NCBI GenBank assembly: GCA_002695025.1
Contig: NZNV01000007.1
Span: forward strand, 1-64,000
Direction: 5' to 3'
Length of the DNA stretch: 64,000 nucleotides
From: Owenweeksia sp.
Lineage (GTDB): Bacteria; Bacteroidota; Bacteroidia; Flavobacteriales; Schleiferiaceae
Below, piece after piece: positions 37,281 through 45,802 of the stretch; position 1 is the first letter of the stretch, and each line of letters begins with the position of its first letter. The notes under the pieces are model-generated. The model saw only the letters and a list, made by a program, of their open reading frames with translations. It searched no databases and had not been told where the DNA came from. Position numbers and translations under genes: made by a program.

Positions 37281-37965
37281 GATCAAGATCGTAATGGCTG
37301 ATGATGAAGAACTTTTCCTTAATGGCCTAAAAGCCCTTCTTGAAAAGGACAAGAAGCTGCAGATCCTCTTTACCGCCAATGATGGTGAAGAATTATTGGA
37401 AAAGCTGGAAGGTGCTGTTGAAAAACCGCACATTGCCGTGGTTGACCTCCGTATGAAGAAGAAAGACGGCATTGCTACCACCGAACAACTGAAGAAGCTT
37501 TGCCCCGAACTGAAGATCATCATTCTCTCCAGCCACTACCGTGAAACCTTTGTGGGGTATATGCTAAAGCTGGGGGTTAATGCCTTTTTACCGAAAGATA
37601 TAAATCCTGATCTATTACAGGAAGTCATAGCTCAGGTTCAGGCCAGGGGCCTTTATTTTACTGATGATCAGTTAAAAGGCCTGCAGGAGCAGTTAAGCTC
37701 GGGCTCCGGAATGAAAGCCCCCCCTACTACGGACAGCCACGAGCTGACCGGGCGGGAAACGGAAATCCTGCAGCTTATTTGTGAGCAATATACCAATGCC
37801 GAGATCGCGGAAAAACTCTTTATCAGCATTCGTACGGTGGAAGGCCACCGCAATAATTTACTCTTGAAGACTGAAGCTAAAAACACCGCTGGCCTGGTAC
37901 TTTTTGCCCTCGCTCATAACCTGATTGACTGGAACGCTAAACTATTGGAATTCGGCATCCGATAA
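37273..37965 (+). CDS. NarL/FixJ-type response regulator, system 1
   Basis: A 230-residue DNA-binding regulator. The receiver domain has the acidic pocket MADDEE and the phospho-acceptor Asp58 (VVDLRM). The LuxR-type HTH (about 158-222) contains LTGRETEILQLICEQYTNAE and IAEKLFISIRTVEGHRNNLL. It is the last gene of the operon, ending 15 bases before palindrome 1B. Palindromes 1A and 1B suggest it controls its own operon and the lipase. Confidence 0.93.
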   Translation: MDKIKIVMADDEELFLNGLKALLEKDKKLQILFTANDGEELLEKLEGAVEKPHIAVVDLRMKKKDGIATTEQLKKLCPELKIIILSSHYRETFVGYMLKLGVNAFLPKDINPDLLQEVIAQVQARGLYFTDDQLKGLQEQLSSGSGMKAPPTTDSHELTGRETEILQLICEQYTNAEIAEKLFISIRTVEGHRNNLLLKTEAKNTAGLVLFALAHNLIDWNAKLLEFGIR

Positions 37966-37980
37966 ACTTTCTACCCCAAC

Positions 37981-37996
37981 CGGGTAGTACTACCTG
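37981..37996. promoter_or_regulatory. Operator-like palindrome 1B (CGGGTAGTACTACCTG)
   Basis: The inner 12 bases GGTAGTACTACC (37983-37994) are a perfect palindrome, and 15 of 16 bases match copy 1A. It lies between the regulator stop (37965) and the lipase (ATG at 38144). No full -7 box is seen after it; TAGTTGTG at 38012 has one mismatch. Confidence 0.7.
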
Positions 37997-38143
37997 ATTT
38001 TAAGAAAAGGGTAGTTGTGCGCTAACTCTCTCCCTCCTTCTTTTTCACTTTTGGTAACGCCTTTACTCCTAAGGCAGGCCGAAGCCGAAAAGCCTTCCCA
38101 ATTGGAAAACCGAGTAGGTGAAACCAACAAAATTCAGTGCATT

Positions 38144-39433
38144 ATGTACTCTAAACCGCAAATTATCCACTGCCTTTCCCTGGCCAGCAATTCCGCACTC
38201 GGGCTTAAGTTTTCTTCCTTTAGCGCCCTCCAAAACTATGTTCAAAAAGTAAACACCGATGTTCTGGGCGACTTAACCTGCCAGAGTTTTATCGGCAGCG
38301 ACTGGAAACCCGTATGGGGCCCCTATGTGTATTCGCAGGATCAGACCTCTTCTTTCGCACATGCTGATAACGTAATGAGCCTCCTCCACAGCCCTTCTCA
38401 AAACCTTTTGGTCATTGCTATTGCCGGCACCAACAGCGTTTCCATGTTTGGCTGGATGGATGAGGATTTTGATGTAAGTACCACCAAAGCCTGGAAAGAT
38501 ATTTCAGGGCCATCGAATTCAGGAGCCGTATCTACAGGAACCTACAATGGCCTTGACATTTTGTTGAACAAGATGCCGGAACCTCAAACCAAAGGAAGCT
38601 CCATTGTGGATGCCCTGGGAAATTTCCTGGCGTCCAATTCTGACATTCAGAATGCTGAATTATCGGTTGCCGGTCACAGTTTAGGCGGGGCTCTTTCACC
38701 CGTTCTGGCGTTATACCTGCAAAATAACCAGGACCAATGGAACAGCAAAGGACAGGTGACTACCATTTCTACCTACCCTACGGCCGGTGCCACCCCCGGC
38801 ACCAAGGATTTTGCCGACTATTACGGAAACCTCATCCAGGATGGTAAAATTGACTACCACAGTGAATACAATACCTTTGATGTGGTGCCCCATGGGTACC
38901 AACCGGATACCATAGATAAGATCCCCACCCTTTATTCTCCCGAAAATGGTGGCCAAATAGATTCTCCATCCGATGCCAATCCCCAAAACCCGGTCATAGG
39001 TATGATTGCAACCGGATTATCCCTTGATGCTTACAAAGCAGGTATACAATGGGGACGTATTCCAGGAAATCCTTACCGTCAGGTTCAACCCTGGACCGCC
39101 CTGGCCAATTGTGCGTTCAACCAGGATACGGATAATGAAGTGCAGAAGAAGCTGGCTTTTGTCAGCCCCCTTATTTTGCCTCCAGGTCTACAGGATTACA
39201 GTGACACGTTCAAAGAAACCGTACGCTATCTCTATCAGGCGCTTACCCAGCATACCACGGAGTACAATCGCCTGCTTGACATTGAAGGATTTATGAATCG
39301 CTACAACACCATCCGGAGTAACGATAAGCCCTCTTCTTCACAGGAAGTAGACCTGGCCGCTGAAATGGTCAAACGGGCCACCGGAGTAGATTTAACTAAT
39401 CTTCCTCAGGCAAACGAGGTGAAAACAGTCTAA
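38144..39433 (+). CDS. Class 3 lipase-like alpha/beta hydrolase
   Basis: 429 residues with the nucleophile elbow GHSLGGA (Ser179) preceded by the oxyanion-side strand VIAIAGTNS (90-98), as in the fungal-type lipase_3 fold. The Asp and His of the triad probably lie in the later YNTFDVVPHGY region and beyond. The start MYSKPQIIHC has no signal peptide. The frame is open back to a TTG at 38015 (43 extra codons) whose weakly hydrophobic stretch is not a convincing export signal. It is preceded by palindrome 1B, so it is a likely target of system 1. A terminator follows at 39454. Confidence 0.82.
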   Translation: MYSKPQIIHCLSLASNSALGLKFSSFSALQNYVQKVNTDVLGDLTCQSFIGSDWKPVWGPYVYSQDQTSSFAHADNVMSLLHSPSQNLLVIAIAGTNSVSMFGWMDEDFDVSTTKAWKDISGPSNSGAVSTGTYNGLDILLNKMPEPQTKGSSIVDALGNFLASNSDIQNAELSVAGHSLGGALSPVLALYLQNNQDQWNSKGQVTTISTYPTAGATPGTKDFADYYGNLIQDGKIDYHSEYNTFDVVPHGYQPDTIDKIPTLYSPENGGQIDSPSDANPQNPVIGMIATGLSLDAYKAGIQWGRIPGNPYRQVQPWTALANCAFNQDTDNEVQKKLAFVSPLILPPGLQDYSDTFKETVRYLYQALTQHTTEYNRLLDIEGFMNRYNTIRSNDKPSSSQEVDLAAEMVKRATGVDLTNLPQANEVKTV

Positions 39434-39453
39434 ACCCTAAAATCGCTAATACT

Positions 39454-39477
39454 AAAGCCCCTCGTTTGAGGGGCTTT
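39454..39477 (+). terminator. Intrinsic terminator after the lipase gene
   Basis: AAAGCCCCTC (39454-39463) pairs perfectly with GAGGGGCTTT (39468-39477) around GTTT, followed by a T-rich stretch GTATTATATTTT. Confidence 0.85.
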
Positions 39478-39597
39478 GTATTATATTTTAAATATGTTCT
39501 AAAAGAGTAAAAGTTAAAATCAGGCTTACACTAGTACCCTTTATACATCCGCGTTTTTCCCGGAATTCTTAATCTTCTCTTTCTGCGGCCGGTTCGT

Positions 39598-40251
39598 TTA
39601 TTTCTTAACCAATCCCTTTTGCACGGCAAAAATGGCCAGTTCCACCGTGTTTTTGGTTCCCGTTTTTTCGGTGAGGCGTTTGCGGTAACCTTCTATGGTT
39701 CGCGGACTTAAAAACAAGCGGTCGGCTACCGCCTGGGTGGTAAGTCCATCGCACAGTAATTTCAGTACTTCCAATTCCCGTTCACTGAACTTTACTATCC
39801 CGGCAAAATCAGGGACTTCTATTTTCATAAAACCCTGGGTGGCATTGGTCATAAGGGCTTTATAGCTTGCATCGGAAGCATAAAACCCCTTTTCATAAAC
39901 CGCTTCCACACACCTTTCCAATTCTTCGGGTTCAGCATCTTTAAGAAGGTAGCCATTGGCTCCATGTTGCATTAGGTGTATAATGAACTGTTCATCCCGG
40001 TGCATCGTAAGGATCACCACCCTAACATCCTGAAACTTTTCCTTCAGTACCGCGAGGGTTTCCACCCCGTCCATTTCCGGCATTTCCAAATCCAGCAATA
40101 CTACATCGGCCGGATTTTCCGATAACGCTTTTACCAGGTCTTTGCCATTGGATGCTTCGCTCACCAGTTGCAGATTTTCTGCTTCGTTAATGATCATGGC
40201 AATTCCTCTCCTGAAGAGGCTGTGATCATCGGCAATAGCTATCCTTATCAT
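39598..40251 (-). CDS. NarL/FixJ-type response regulator, system 2
   Basis: 217 residues from the ATG at 40251, which overlaps the kinase stop by four bases (ATGA). The frame opens 12 codons earlier. Acidic pocket IADDH, phospho-acceptor Asp54 (LLDLEM), and LuxR-type HTH (about 148-210) with FSERELEVLKLLCDGLTTQ and VADRLFLSPRTIEGYRKRL. It is the distal gene of the lipoprotein-membrane protein-kinase-regulator operon; the CGGGTTTTCCCG dyads upstream of the operon are its most likely sites. Confidence 0.93.
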   Translation of the reverse strand: MIRIAIADDHSLFRRGIAMIINEAENLQLVSEASNGKDLVKALSENPADVVLLDLEMPEMDGVETLAVLKEKFQDVRVVILTMHRDEQFIIHLMQHGANGYLLKDAEPEELERCVEAVYEKGFYASDASYKALMTNATQGFMKIEVPDFAGIVKFSERELEVLKLLCDGLTTQAVADRLFLSPRTIEGYRKRLTEKTGTKNTVELAIFAVQKGLVKK

Positions 40252-41051
40252 AGCGGGATATGGTTTGAAACAGGAATGTGTATCCATACATCCAGGCCTT
40301 CACCGGGGGTAGAATCAAAACGAACTTCTCCATTCATCATCAGCACCCGGCTGCGAATATTGCGGAGCCCTGCTCCTTTATATTTTCTCTGGCTGTCAAA
40401 ACCTTTCCCATCATCGCTATACTGCAATAGCAGACCATCGCTGCTTTGTTTTAAAACTATCCGGATTATTTGAGCACCGGCATGCTTTAATGAGTTGGTC
40501 AGTAATTCCTTTACCATACGGTACAGGGCCACAGCCGTTTCCTTGGAAAGACCGGAAAGTTCTTCACCCTGAAACTGTAATTGAATATCAGGTCCCGAAG
40601 TTTGCGAAATTGTTTGGATCAGATCCTTGAGAGCAGGAATAAGCCCCCATTTTTCAAGTGAGGAAGGCATAAGATTAGCGGCTACCGACCTTACATTGTG
40701 AATGCTATCATCCAATAACTTACGGGCCTCGTCCACAAACTCCTGGTATAAAGAATCATGCGGAACCTTACGCGCAAATTGTTGCAAGTGCAACTTCACC
40801 GCCAGCAGCGTTACCCCAATATCATCGTGAAGATCCTTGGCAATACGGCTGCGCTCTTCTTCCTGGGTGGCAATGCTACTTTTTAAAAGATCAATCTGGT
40901 AGCGGTGTTCTGCGGCCTTTAACCGGCTTTGCTGCGCGAGAAGTTTACGTTGATACACCACCACAAAAAGCACCAGGCATACCACCAACAGCAAAGTGAT
41001 AACCGTGCTGGTAAAAAAAAGGGTGGTTACTTCTGATGTGGATCCCGGCAT
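40248..41051 (-). CDS. HisKA_3-type sensor histidine kinase, system 2
   Basis: 267 residues: one membrane helix (about 12-33), HisKA_3 with His75 in RIAKDLHDDIG, and HATPase_c with ELLTNSLKHA, SDDGKGF and GAGLRNIRSR. Same size and domain plan as the system 1 kinase, and again no sensing domain. It overlaps the membrane protein gene upstream by 25 bases and the regulator by 4, so the three are translationally linked. Confidence 0.92.
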   Translation of the reverse strand: MPGSTSEVTTLFFTSTVITLLLVVCLVLFVVVYQRKLLAQQSRLKAAEHRYQIDLLKSSIATQEEERSRIAKDLHDDIGVTLLAVKLHLQQFARKVPHDSLYQEFVDEARKLLDDSIHNVRSVAANLMPSSLEKWGLIPALKDLIQTISQTSGPDIQLQFQGEELSGLSKETAVALYRMVKELLTNSLKHAGAQIIRIVLKQSSDGLLLQYSDDGKGFDSQRKYKGAGLRNIRSRVLMMNGEVRFDSTPGEGLDVWIHIPVSNHIPL

Positions 41052-41671
41052 AGTAAGGCAATAGCGTACATGGTATATAATATTATGTTAAGTACGGAAT
41101 GTATAGTCCATATCTGGATGAACACTTCACGTTCCTGCTCCCCCACGTAATTACTAAATATAAATAACATGAGGTTACCCCCAAAGTAAAGCACCAGCCC
41201 GCTACTCAACCAAAACATAAAGGATTGTTCCAGCTTTACAGCTGATAATTTTTCCAGTGTAAAGTAAAAATACAGTAAGCACAAGCCGATAATCACCACA
41301 CTTTCCAGGGCCCGTATATTGGATGGGAATTCAGTAAACGGCTGCACCCATAAGCCGTTTATAAGCACCAAACCTACCATTATTAAACCTCCGGCTTTAA
41401 GCCAACGTTCTTTGAGTCTCCAGCTTAGTTCATACCGGAACAGCCAGAGCAGGAAAAAGCTTTCCACCGCTATGTAAAGATGGAAGAACGGAAGGTTGTT
41501 AATATGGAAAAAGTAGATCAGCCCTTTAGCCAGTAATTGATTGGTGGCCACAATGGCCAGCATCAATACCAACCAACGTTGACTGCCCGAAAGATTCCGG
41601 TACCGAAAAACTGCTACAACCAGTGGCAGTAGTACCACAAACACGCCCATATTTAGTATCAGGTGGCTCAA
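41027..41671 (-). CDS. Multi-pass membrane protein, putative split sensor of system 2
   Basis: 214 residues, about seven hydrophobic segments, homologous to the system 1 membrane protein (motifs listed there). The start used is TTG at 41671, 6 bases after the lipoprotein stop; an ATG at 41650 (MGVFVVLLPL) is an alternative that gives a slightly shorter first helix. The paired occurrence with a sensor-less kinase in both systems supports a split-receptor role, which is inference. Confidence 0.8.
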   Translation of the reverse strand: MSHLILNMGVFVVLLPLVVAVFRYRNLSGSQRWLVLMLAIVATNQLLAKGLIYFFHINNLPFFHLYIAVESFFLLWLFRYELSWRLKERWLKAGGLIMVGLVLINGLWVQPFTEFPSNIRALESVVIIGLCLLYFYFTLEKLSAVKLEQSFMFWLSSGLVLYFGGNLMLFIFSNYVGEQEREVFIQIWTIHSVLNIILYTMYAIALLCRDPHQK

Positions 41672-41677
41672 CCGCTC

Positions 41678-42475
41678 TTATAAATTTTCAAGTGCACAGG
41701 TCATCAACTCCGAATCATTATCACAGAGTTGTGGACAGGGCATGGCAAAATCCATATACGTACGGTCAGCAGGGTCATCTTCAGCGTTCAGCACCAGGTC
41801 CAGTGCCATATGCCCGTTAATGTTGGCATCAACAGGAGTGCCGTACACCACATTTCCGATGGAAACGGAGTGTACCGCAAATGAGAATCTCAACGTATTG
41901 GACACCAGTAGGTCTTCCACTATTTCTCTTTTAAAGGTATACCCATAGATCGGCACGAATACCGAATCCGGTGACCCACCAAAACGATTAGCCCAGCTGC
42001 AGCACATCCCCTTGGCGGCAGCCACACTCATGAAGACCCCGCCTTCTGAAGACAACACGGGTAATTTCTCACCCAGTACATCTTTACATTGCTTCATATT
42101 CACCAAAAGCAGTTCAGGAATTACAGGCTCTACCATTTCGGCCGGCAGGGCAAAGTACACCCGTACAGCATCGCAGTCTTCACATTGGTTGAGCAATTTT
42201 TCTACTTTTTTACTGGTGAAACTCCGGCCACCTATCTCCTTACGCCTTTGATCGTTCAGCTCTTTACTACAGGTTCCCAGCAAATAGTACCAGGAGTTTT
42301 CCCAGATACCCACGGTTTCACTGTACACCTCAGAGTCAAAATACACACAGTCCGTATCGGCCTGCGGTTTCTTTTTGCGGGATTGGGTTTGTTCCCAGGT
42401 TTGACCGACCGGGTTTTTAGGGGCATCGCAGGATACCATTAGGATCATCAGAATTACAAAAGGAAAGGTTCTCAT
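41678..42475 (-). CDS. Lipoprotein of unknown function, first gene of two-component operon 2
   Basis: 265 residues. MRTFPFVILMILMVSC gives a lipoprotein signal with Cys16. The frame is open to 42586, but that part has no signal character. The mature part is cysteine-rich (about a dozen Cys, with CxxC-like pairs such as QCEDCD and GMCCSW), which suggests disulfides in the periplasm. No family is recognised. As the first gene of the operon it may sense a ligand for the downstream membrane protein and kinase. A -7 box TATTTTTG (42510-42503, minus) precedes it. Confidence 0.75.
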   Translation of the reverse strand: MRTFPFVILMILMVSCDAPKNPVGQTWEQTQSRKKKPQADTDCVYFDSEVYSETVGIWENSWYYLLGTCSKELNDQRRKEIGGRSFTSKKVEKLLNQCEDCDAVRVYFALPAEMVEPVIPELLLVNMKQCKDVLGEKLPVLSSEGGVFMSVAAAKGMCCSWANRFGGSPDSVFVPIYGYTFKREIVEDLLVSNTLRFSFAVHSVSIGNVVYGTPVDANINGHMALDLVLNAEDDPADRTYMDFAMPCPQLCDNDSELMTCALENL

Positions 42476-42524
42476 AATATGTTTTTTTACAGCGGTAAAA
42501 TTCAAAAATACCGCAAACCGGGCA

Positions 42525-42564
42525 TAGCGGGTTTTCCCGCTATGGTAAACGGGTTTTCCCGCTA
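42525..42564. promoter_or_regulatory. Tandem operator-like dyads 2A and 2B (CGGGTTTTCCCG)
   Basis: TAGCGGG-TTTT-CCCGCTA at 42525-42542 is a perfect 7+4+7 dyad. A second copy with the same core CGGGTTTTCCCG is at 42550-42561 and ends CTA. The centres are 22 bases apart, two helical turns. They lie between the divergent starts of operon 2 (42475, minus) and the small gene at 42663 (plus). Near-consensus -7 boxes exist on both strands (TATTTTTG at 42510-42503; TAACTTTA at 42563-42570). Confidence 0.72.
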
Positions 42565-42662
42565 ACTTTAAAAACGGTGTAAACACGCTGTTTTCAAAGA
42601 TCTCACCAAAGCACCTTTGGCCTCGTCAAAAAATCCAATAACTAATCTTAAAAAAAGAAATC

Positions 42663-43013
42663 ATGGCAAATGACAACAGTCTTTACGTAAAAATAGGAAA
42701 TCAACAATCTGGTTCCAGCGCCCTGGAAGTTCGGGTAACTAATGGATCTTCACCAGCTCCTACTCCGGTTGATACCGGTTGGCAAACCGTTGCTCACAAT
42801 GGAGAACCTTTTGTCTTTGATCGCAACGACCTGGCTCCGGGACATTACACGGTAAGTATTAAGTGGGATGAAGGCTATCACAATGTAGCCCATGGCGTAG
42901 ACGGAAACACAATTACTATAAATGGCAACAACATTCTTTTTCAGGTATTAGGAACAGCTGACGATAGTTCCCACTTTATCCAGGGCATGTTTGACGCTTA
43001 CATCCAAGGGTAG
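42663..43013 (+). CDS. Small orphan protein divergent from operon 2
   Basis: 116 residues without signal peptide, membrane helix or cysteine. The composition (many Asn, Gly, Ser, Val, alternating hydrophobic residues) suggests an all-beta fold. I do not recognise a family. It is flanked by the tandem CGGGTTTTCCCG dyads upstream and a terminator downstream, so it is a single-gene unit and the obvious target of system 2. Being strongly bounded by a promoter and terminator, it is very probably a real gene. Confidence 0.75.
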   Translation: MANDNSLYVKIGNQQSGSSALEVRVTNGSSPAPTPVDTGWQTVAHNGEPFVFDRNDLAPGHYTVSIKWDEGYHNVAHGVDGNTITINGNNILFQVLGTADDSSHFIQGMFDAYIQG

Positions 43014-43041
43014 GATTACTCCTTTGATCCACACTAACTTG

Positions 43042-43069
43042 AATCCTCCGCAATGCGGGGGATTTCTAT
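43042..43069 (+). terminator. Intrinsic terminator of the small orphan gene
   Basis: AATCCTCCGC (43042-43051) pairs with GCGGGGGATT (43055-43064) with one T-G pair, followed by TCTATTTC. Confidence 0.7.
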
Positions 43070-43087
43070 TTCAAAAAGCATAGAAGT

Positions 43088-45082
43088 TCAGGCCGAGCGC
43101 TCCACCGGACGCAAGCCTTTTAGCGGTAACCCCATCTCGATAACCGTTCCCTTCCCTGGTTCACTATCCAGCTTGAATTCACCATGATTCTCCGTTACTC
43201 TTTCCTTCATGTTCTTCAGGCCGTAGCTGCCGCTCCTTTCCAGACCCGCATCAAAGCCCTTCCCATCATCTTCAATGCGCAGTTGCAGGCCATCTTCGGC
43301 TACCGTTATCTGAATCGAAAAATGATCACAGGCGGCATGCTTCACCGCATTCTGAAAAGCTTCCTGGCACACCCGGAAAACGGCCAGGGCCTTTTCCGGC
43401 CCCACCTGTTGCCTACCATTTCCAGAGACGTTCACTTGACAGCTACCGGCATAAACCGTTTCATACTTTGCCATAAATTCTTTCAGCTTTTCAGAAATAT
43501 CATCTACGGAAATAACCTCTTCGCTCATCACCCAAATGGTTTCCCTAAGATCAGCCATAACTACCCGTGCTTGTTCGCTGAGCTTATCCAGTTCTCCTTT
43601 TTCCTGTAACTCCTGGTGCTTCAAACCCAGGTAATCCAGGCTGTTTACAATGGTGTAGATCTTACCGCCTACATTATCGTGCAACTCCCGCCCGATGCGT
43701 TTCCGTTCCTTATCCAGATTCTTTTGGGCTTCTTCACGGGCCTGGGCTTCCCGCAGATCAGCTTCAGCGGTTAACTGTTTTTCCTTAAGCTTTTGCTGAC
43801 GTCTGAAGAAAAACACCGCTATCAATACTAATAATAGCAAGGCTGCTAAACCAATGATCCAGTTTTGCCGCGACTTTAAGCGCACTTCTTTCCGGGCTAC
43901 CTCAGCCGCTGTTTCGGCTAGCTGGGCTCGTGATTGCAGGAGCTCCTCCTCCCGCTGGGCGGTTTCAAAGCGACTCCTGGCCATCGCCAGTTCTTCCGAA
44001 AAATTCTCTCGTTGAACTTTATTGTTCCAGTAATAAGCCAGTGGCCAGTGTTGGAGCAAAGCCGGTTCATCCTGGCTCAGGGAATCAATGGTGATTTGAA
44101 CATTGTAATTCTTAGCTAATTCCTGATCAGCTTCAATATTGGTAGCAAAGGTGATGGCCGAATCTATATACAGCTGGGCTTTTTCCAGCCTTCCAAGTTG
44201 TGCATACACCCTGGCCAATCCGCGATAGTTACCTATGGATAAGCTGTTGTCATCTATTTTTCTAAGAAAACCCAGGGCTTTTAAATAGTGTGATTCCGCC
44301 TCTTTTAAGTGGTGCGGATAGGCCATTGCTGCCAGGTTATTATAAATAATGGCTAAACCTCTATAATCAGGGAGGGCCTCTTTCCATTGGATGGCTTTGC
44401 GGTAATAATAAAGGCTACTATCCTGGTTTTTACCGGTAAGATTGTACAGATCAGCAATATTCACGTACGAAGCAGTTATACCATATCCATCATCGGTATT
44501 TTTTCTGATCTCCAGAACTTTCCGCTGGATCTTCAGAGCTTCGTCATAATCTTCCTGGTCCTGGTATATCAAGGCTATATTACCCAAAGCATTGGCCGTA
44601 TATACGGCAATACCGCTCTCTTCAAACTGCTCTTTAGCCAGCAAATAATTTTGCAAAGCCTTCTTAAGATCTCCTATTTGATGGTAAATAAGCCCCAGGT
44701 TATTGTAAGGACTTCCCAAAACTCCTTTTTGCTTGCCCTGGTACTTTTTAAGGTTTTCTATAGCCTTGGTATAGGCCACAATAGCACTATCCAGCTTACC
44801 CGCAATGTCATAATAAATGCCCCAACCGTTATAGGCACTCCCCATTAGATAGTAGCTGTTTAAATTTTGGGCCAACTCCAGGGCTTCCTTTGCCTGCTCC
44901 CTGCCTCTCTCAGGTTCACTGTAGGCCACATTTGGTACCTGGGTAGCCAGTTGATACGCCAACATACTGTCCAAACCATTTTCACGGGCGTAGATGATCA
45001 GGCTATCCTGGGCGGTTAAAGCAGGTATGGAAAAAATAAACGTGAGGGTTAAGGACAGTAAGGTATGGTTAAGATTTCTCAT
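43088..45082 (-). CDS. TPR-containing HisKA_3 sensor histidine kinase, system 3
   Basis: 664 residues: signal peptide (about 1-24, LTAQ), a periplasmic array of tetratricopeptide repeats (about 60-340), coiled coil, one membrane helix (about 402-423, QNWIIGLAALLLLVLIAVFF), second coiled coil, HisKA_3 with His468 (RIGRELHDNVGG), and HATPase_c (EAFQNAVKHA, EDDGKGF, GLKNMKERV). Unlike systems 1 and 2, sensor and kinase are in one chain, a common Bacteroidota design. It lies 20 bases downstream of its regulator. Confidence 0.93.
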   Translation of the reverse strand: MRNLNHTLLSLTLTFIFSIPALTAQDSLIIYARENGLDSMLAYQLATQVPNVAYSEPERGREQAKEALELAQNLNSYYLMGSAYNGWGIYYDIAGKLDSAIVAYTKAIENLKKYQGKQKGVLGSPYNNLGLIYHQIGDLKKALQNYLLAKEQFEESGIAVYTANALGNIALIYQDQEDYDEALKIQRKVLEIRKNTDDGYGITASYVNIADLYNLTGKNQDSSLYYYRKAIQWKEALPDYRGLAIIYNNLAAMAYPHHLKEAESHYLKALGFLRKIDDNSLSIGNYRGLARVYAQLGRLEKAQLYIDSAITFATNIEADQELAKNYNVQITIDSLSQDEPALLQHWPLAYYWNNKVQRENFSEELAMARSRFETAQREEELLQSRAQLAETAAEVARKEVRLKSRQNWIIGLAALLLLVLIAVFFFRRQQKLKEKQLTAEADLREAQAREEAQKNLDKERKRIGRELHDNVGGKIYTIVNSLDYLGLKHQELQEKGELDKLSEQARVVMADLRETIWVMSEEVISVDDISEKLKEFMAKYETVYAGSCQVNVSGNGRQQVGPEKALAVFRVCQEAFQNAVKHAACDHFSIQITVAEDGLQLRIEDDGKGFDAGLERSGSYGLKNMKERVTENHGEFKLDSEPGKGTVIEMGLPLKGLRPVERSA

Positions 45083-45102
45083 ATCAGTTCAGATCCAGTT
45101 TT

Positions 45103-45762
45103 TCAATCATCAGACAGCCAGCCGTTTTCAATAGCAATGCGCGAAGCTTCCACCCGGGAATGCACGTTTAACTTCCGGTAAATATTTTCGGTGTGATTAC
45201 GAACGGTTTTCGGGGCTATGAATAGTTCTTCGGAAATTTGCTGGTGATTTTTACCCGCACTCAACTGACGTAGCACATCCATTTCGCGGGTGGTCAAACC
45301 GTAGCTTTCCGGCTCCTTCTTCAGCTTTTGACTATCCCGTAACATCTGCATGGCTTTCCCCGCCATTTGGGGCGACATGGCCATACGTCCTTCCAGCGTA
45401 TCGCGGATCAGTTCCACCATTTTCAGAGGCTTTTCACCCTTTACCAGGTAGCCATCGGCCCCGTTGGCCAGTGCCTTTTCCAGGTTCTTACGGCCTTCCG
45501 TTACGCTGAGGATAAGCACCTTAACTTCCGGCTTATGCGCCTTGATGATACGGGTGGCTTCCAATCCGTTCATGTGGTGCATTTCCACGTCCATTAAAAA
45601 AAGGTCCGGGCAATGCTTGCCGTTTTTTACGTGATCCACGGCTTCCTGGCCGTCTCTTGCTTCGTAGATCACCTCCAGGTCATCAAATAAACTCAGGATC
45701 TGTTTTAGCCCTTCACGTATTTCAATATTGTCATCCACTATACCAATAGTGCTCATGGTCAA
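45103..45762 (-). CDS. NarL/FixJ-type response regulator, system 3
   Basis: 219 residues (217 if the second ATG at 45756 is used). Receiver with VDDN pocket and phospho-acceptor Asp58 (LMDVEM; Asp56 from the second ATG), then LuxR-type HTH (about 150-215) with LTTREMDVLRQLSAGKNHQQ and ISEELFIAPKTVRNHTENIY. It precedes the TPR kinase in the operon. The intergenic DNA toward the divergent secreted-protein gene carries two related dyad-like sites. Confidence 0.93.
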   Translation of the reverse strand: MTMSTIGIVDDNIEIREGLKQILSLFDDLEVIYEARDGQEAVDHVKNGKHCPDLFLMDVEMHHMNGLEATRIIKAHKPEVKVLILSVTEGRKNLEKALANGADGYLVKGEKPLKMVELIRDTLEGRMAMSPQMAGKAMQMLRDSQKLKKEPESYGLTTREMDVLRQLSAGKNHQQISEELFIAPKTVRNHTENIYRKLNVHSRVEASRIAIENGWLSDD

Positions 45763-45802
45763 CCGGTTTGAGGGGTTAAAATAATACTATCTCTCAATTT
45801 GG

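Noticed and set aside
38015-38143. N-terminal extension of the lipase to a TTG at 38015
   Set aside because: The extra 43 residues have no convincing signal peptide and include typical leader DNA; the ATG at 38144 gives a normal N-terminus.
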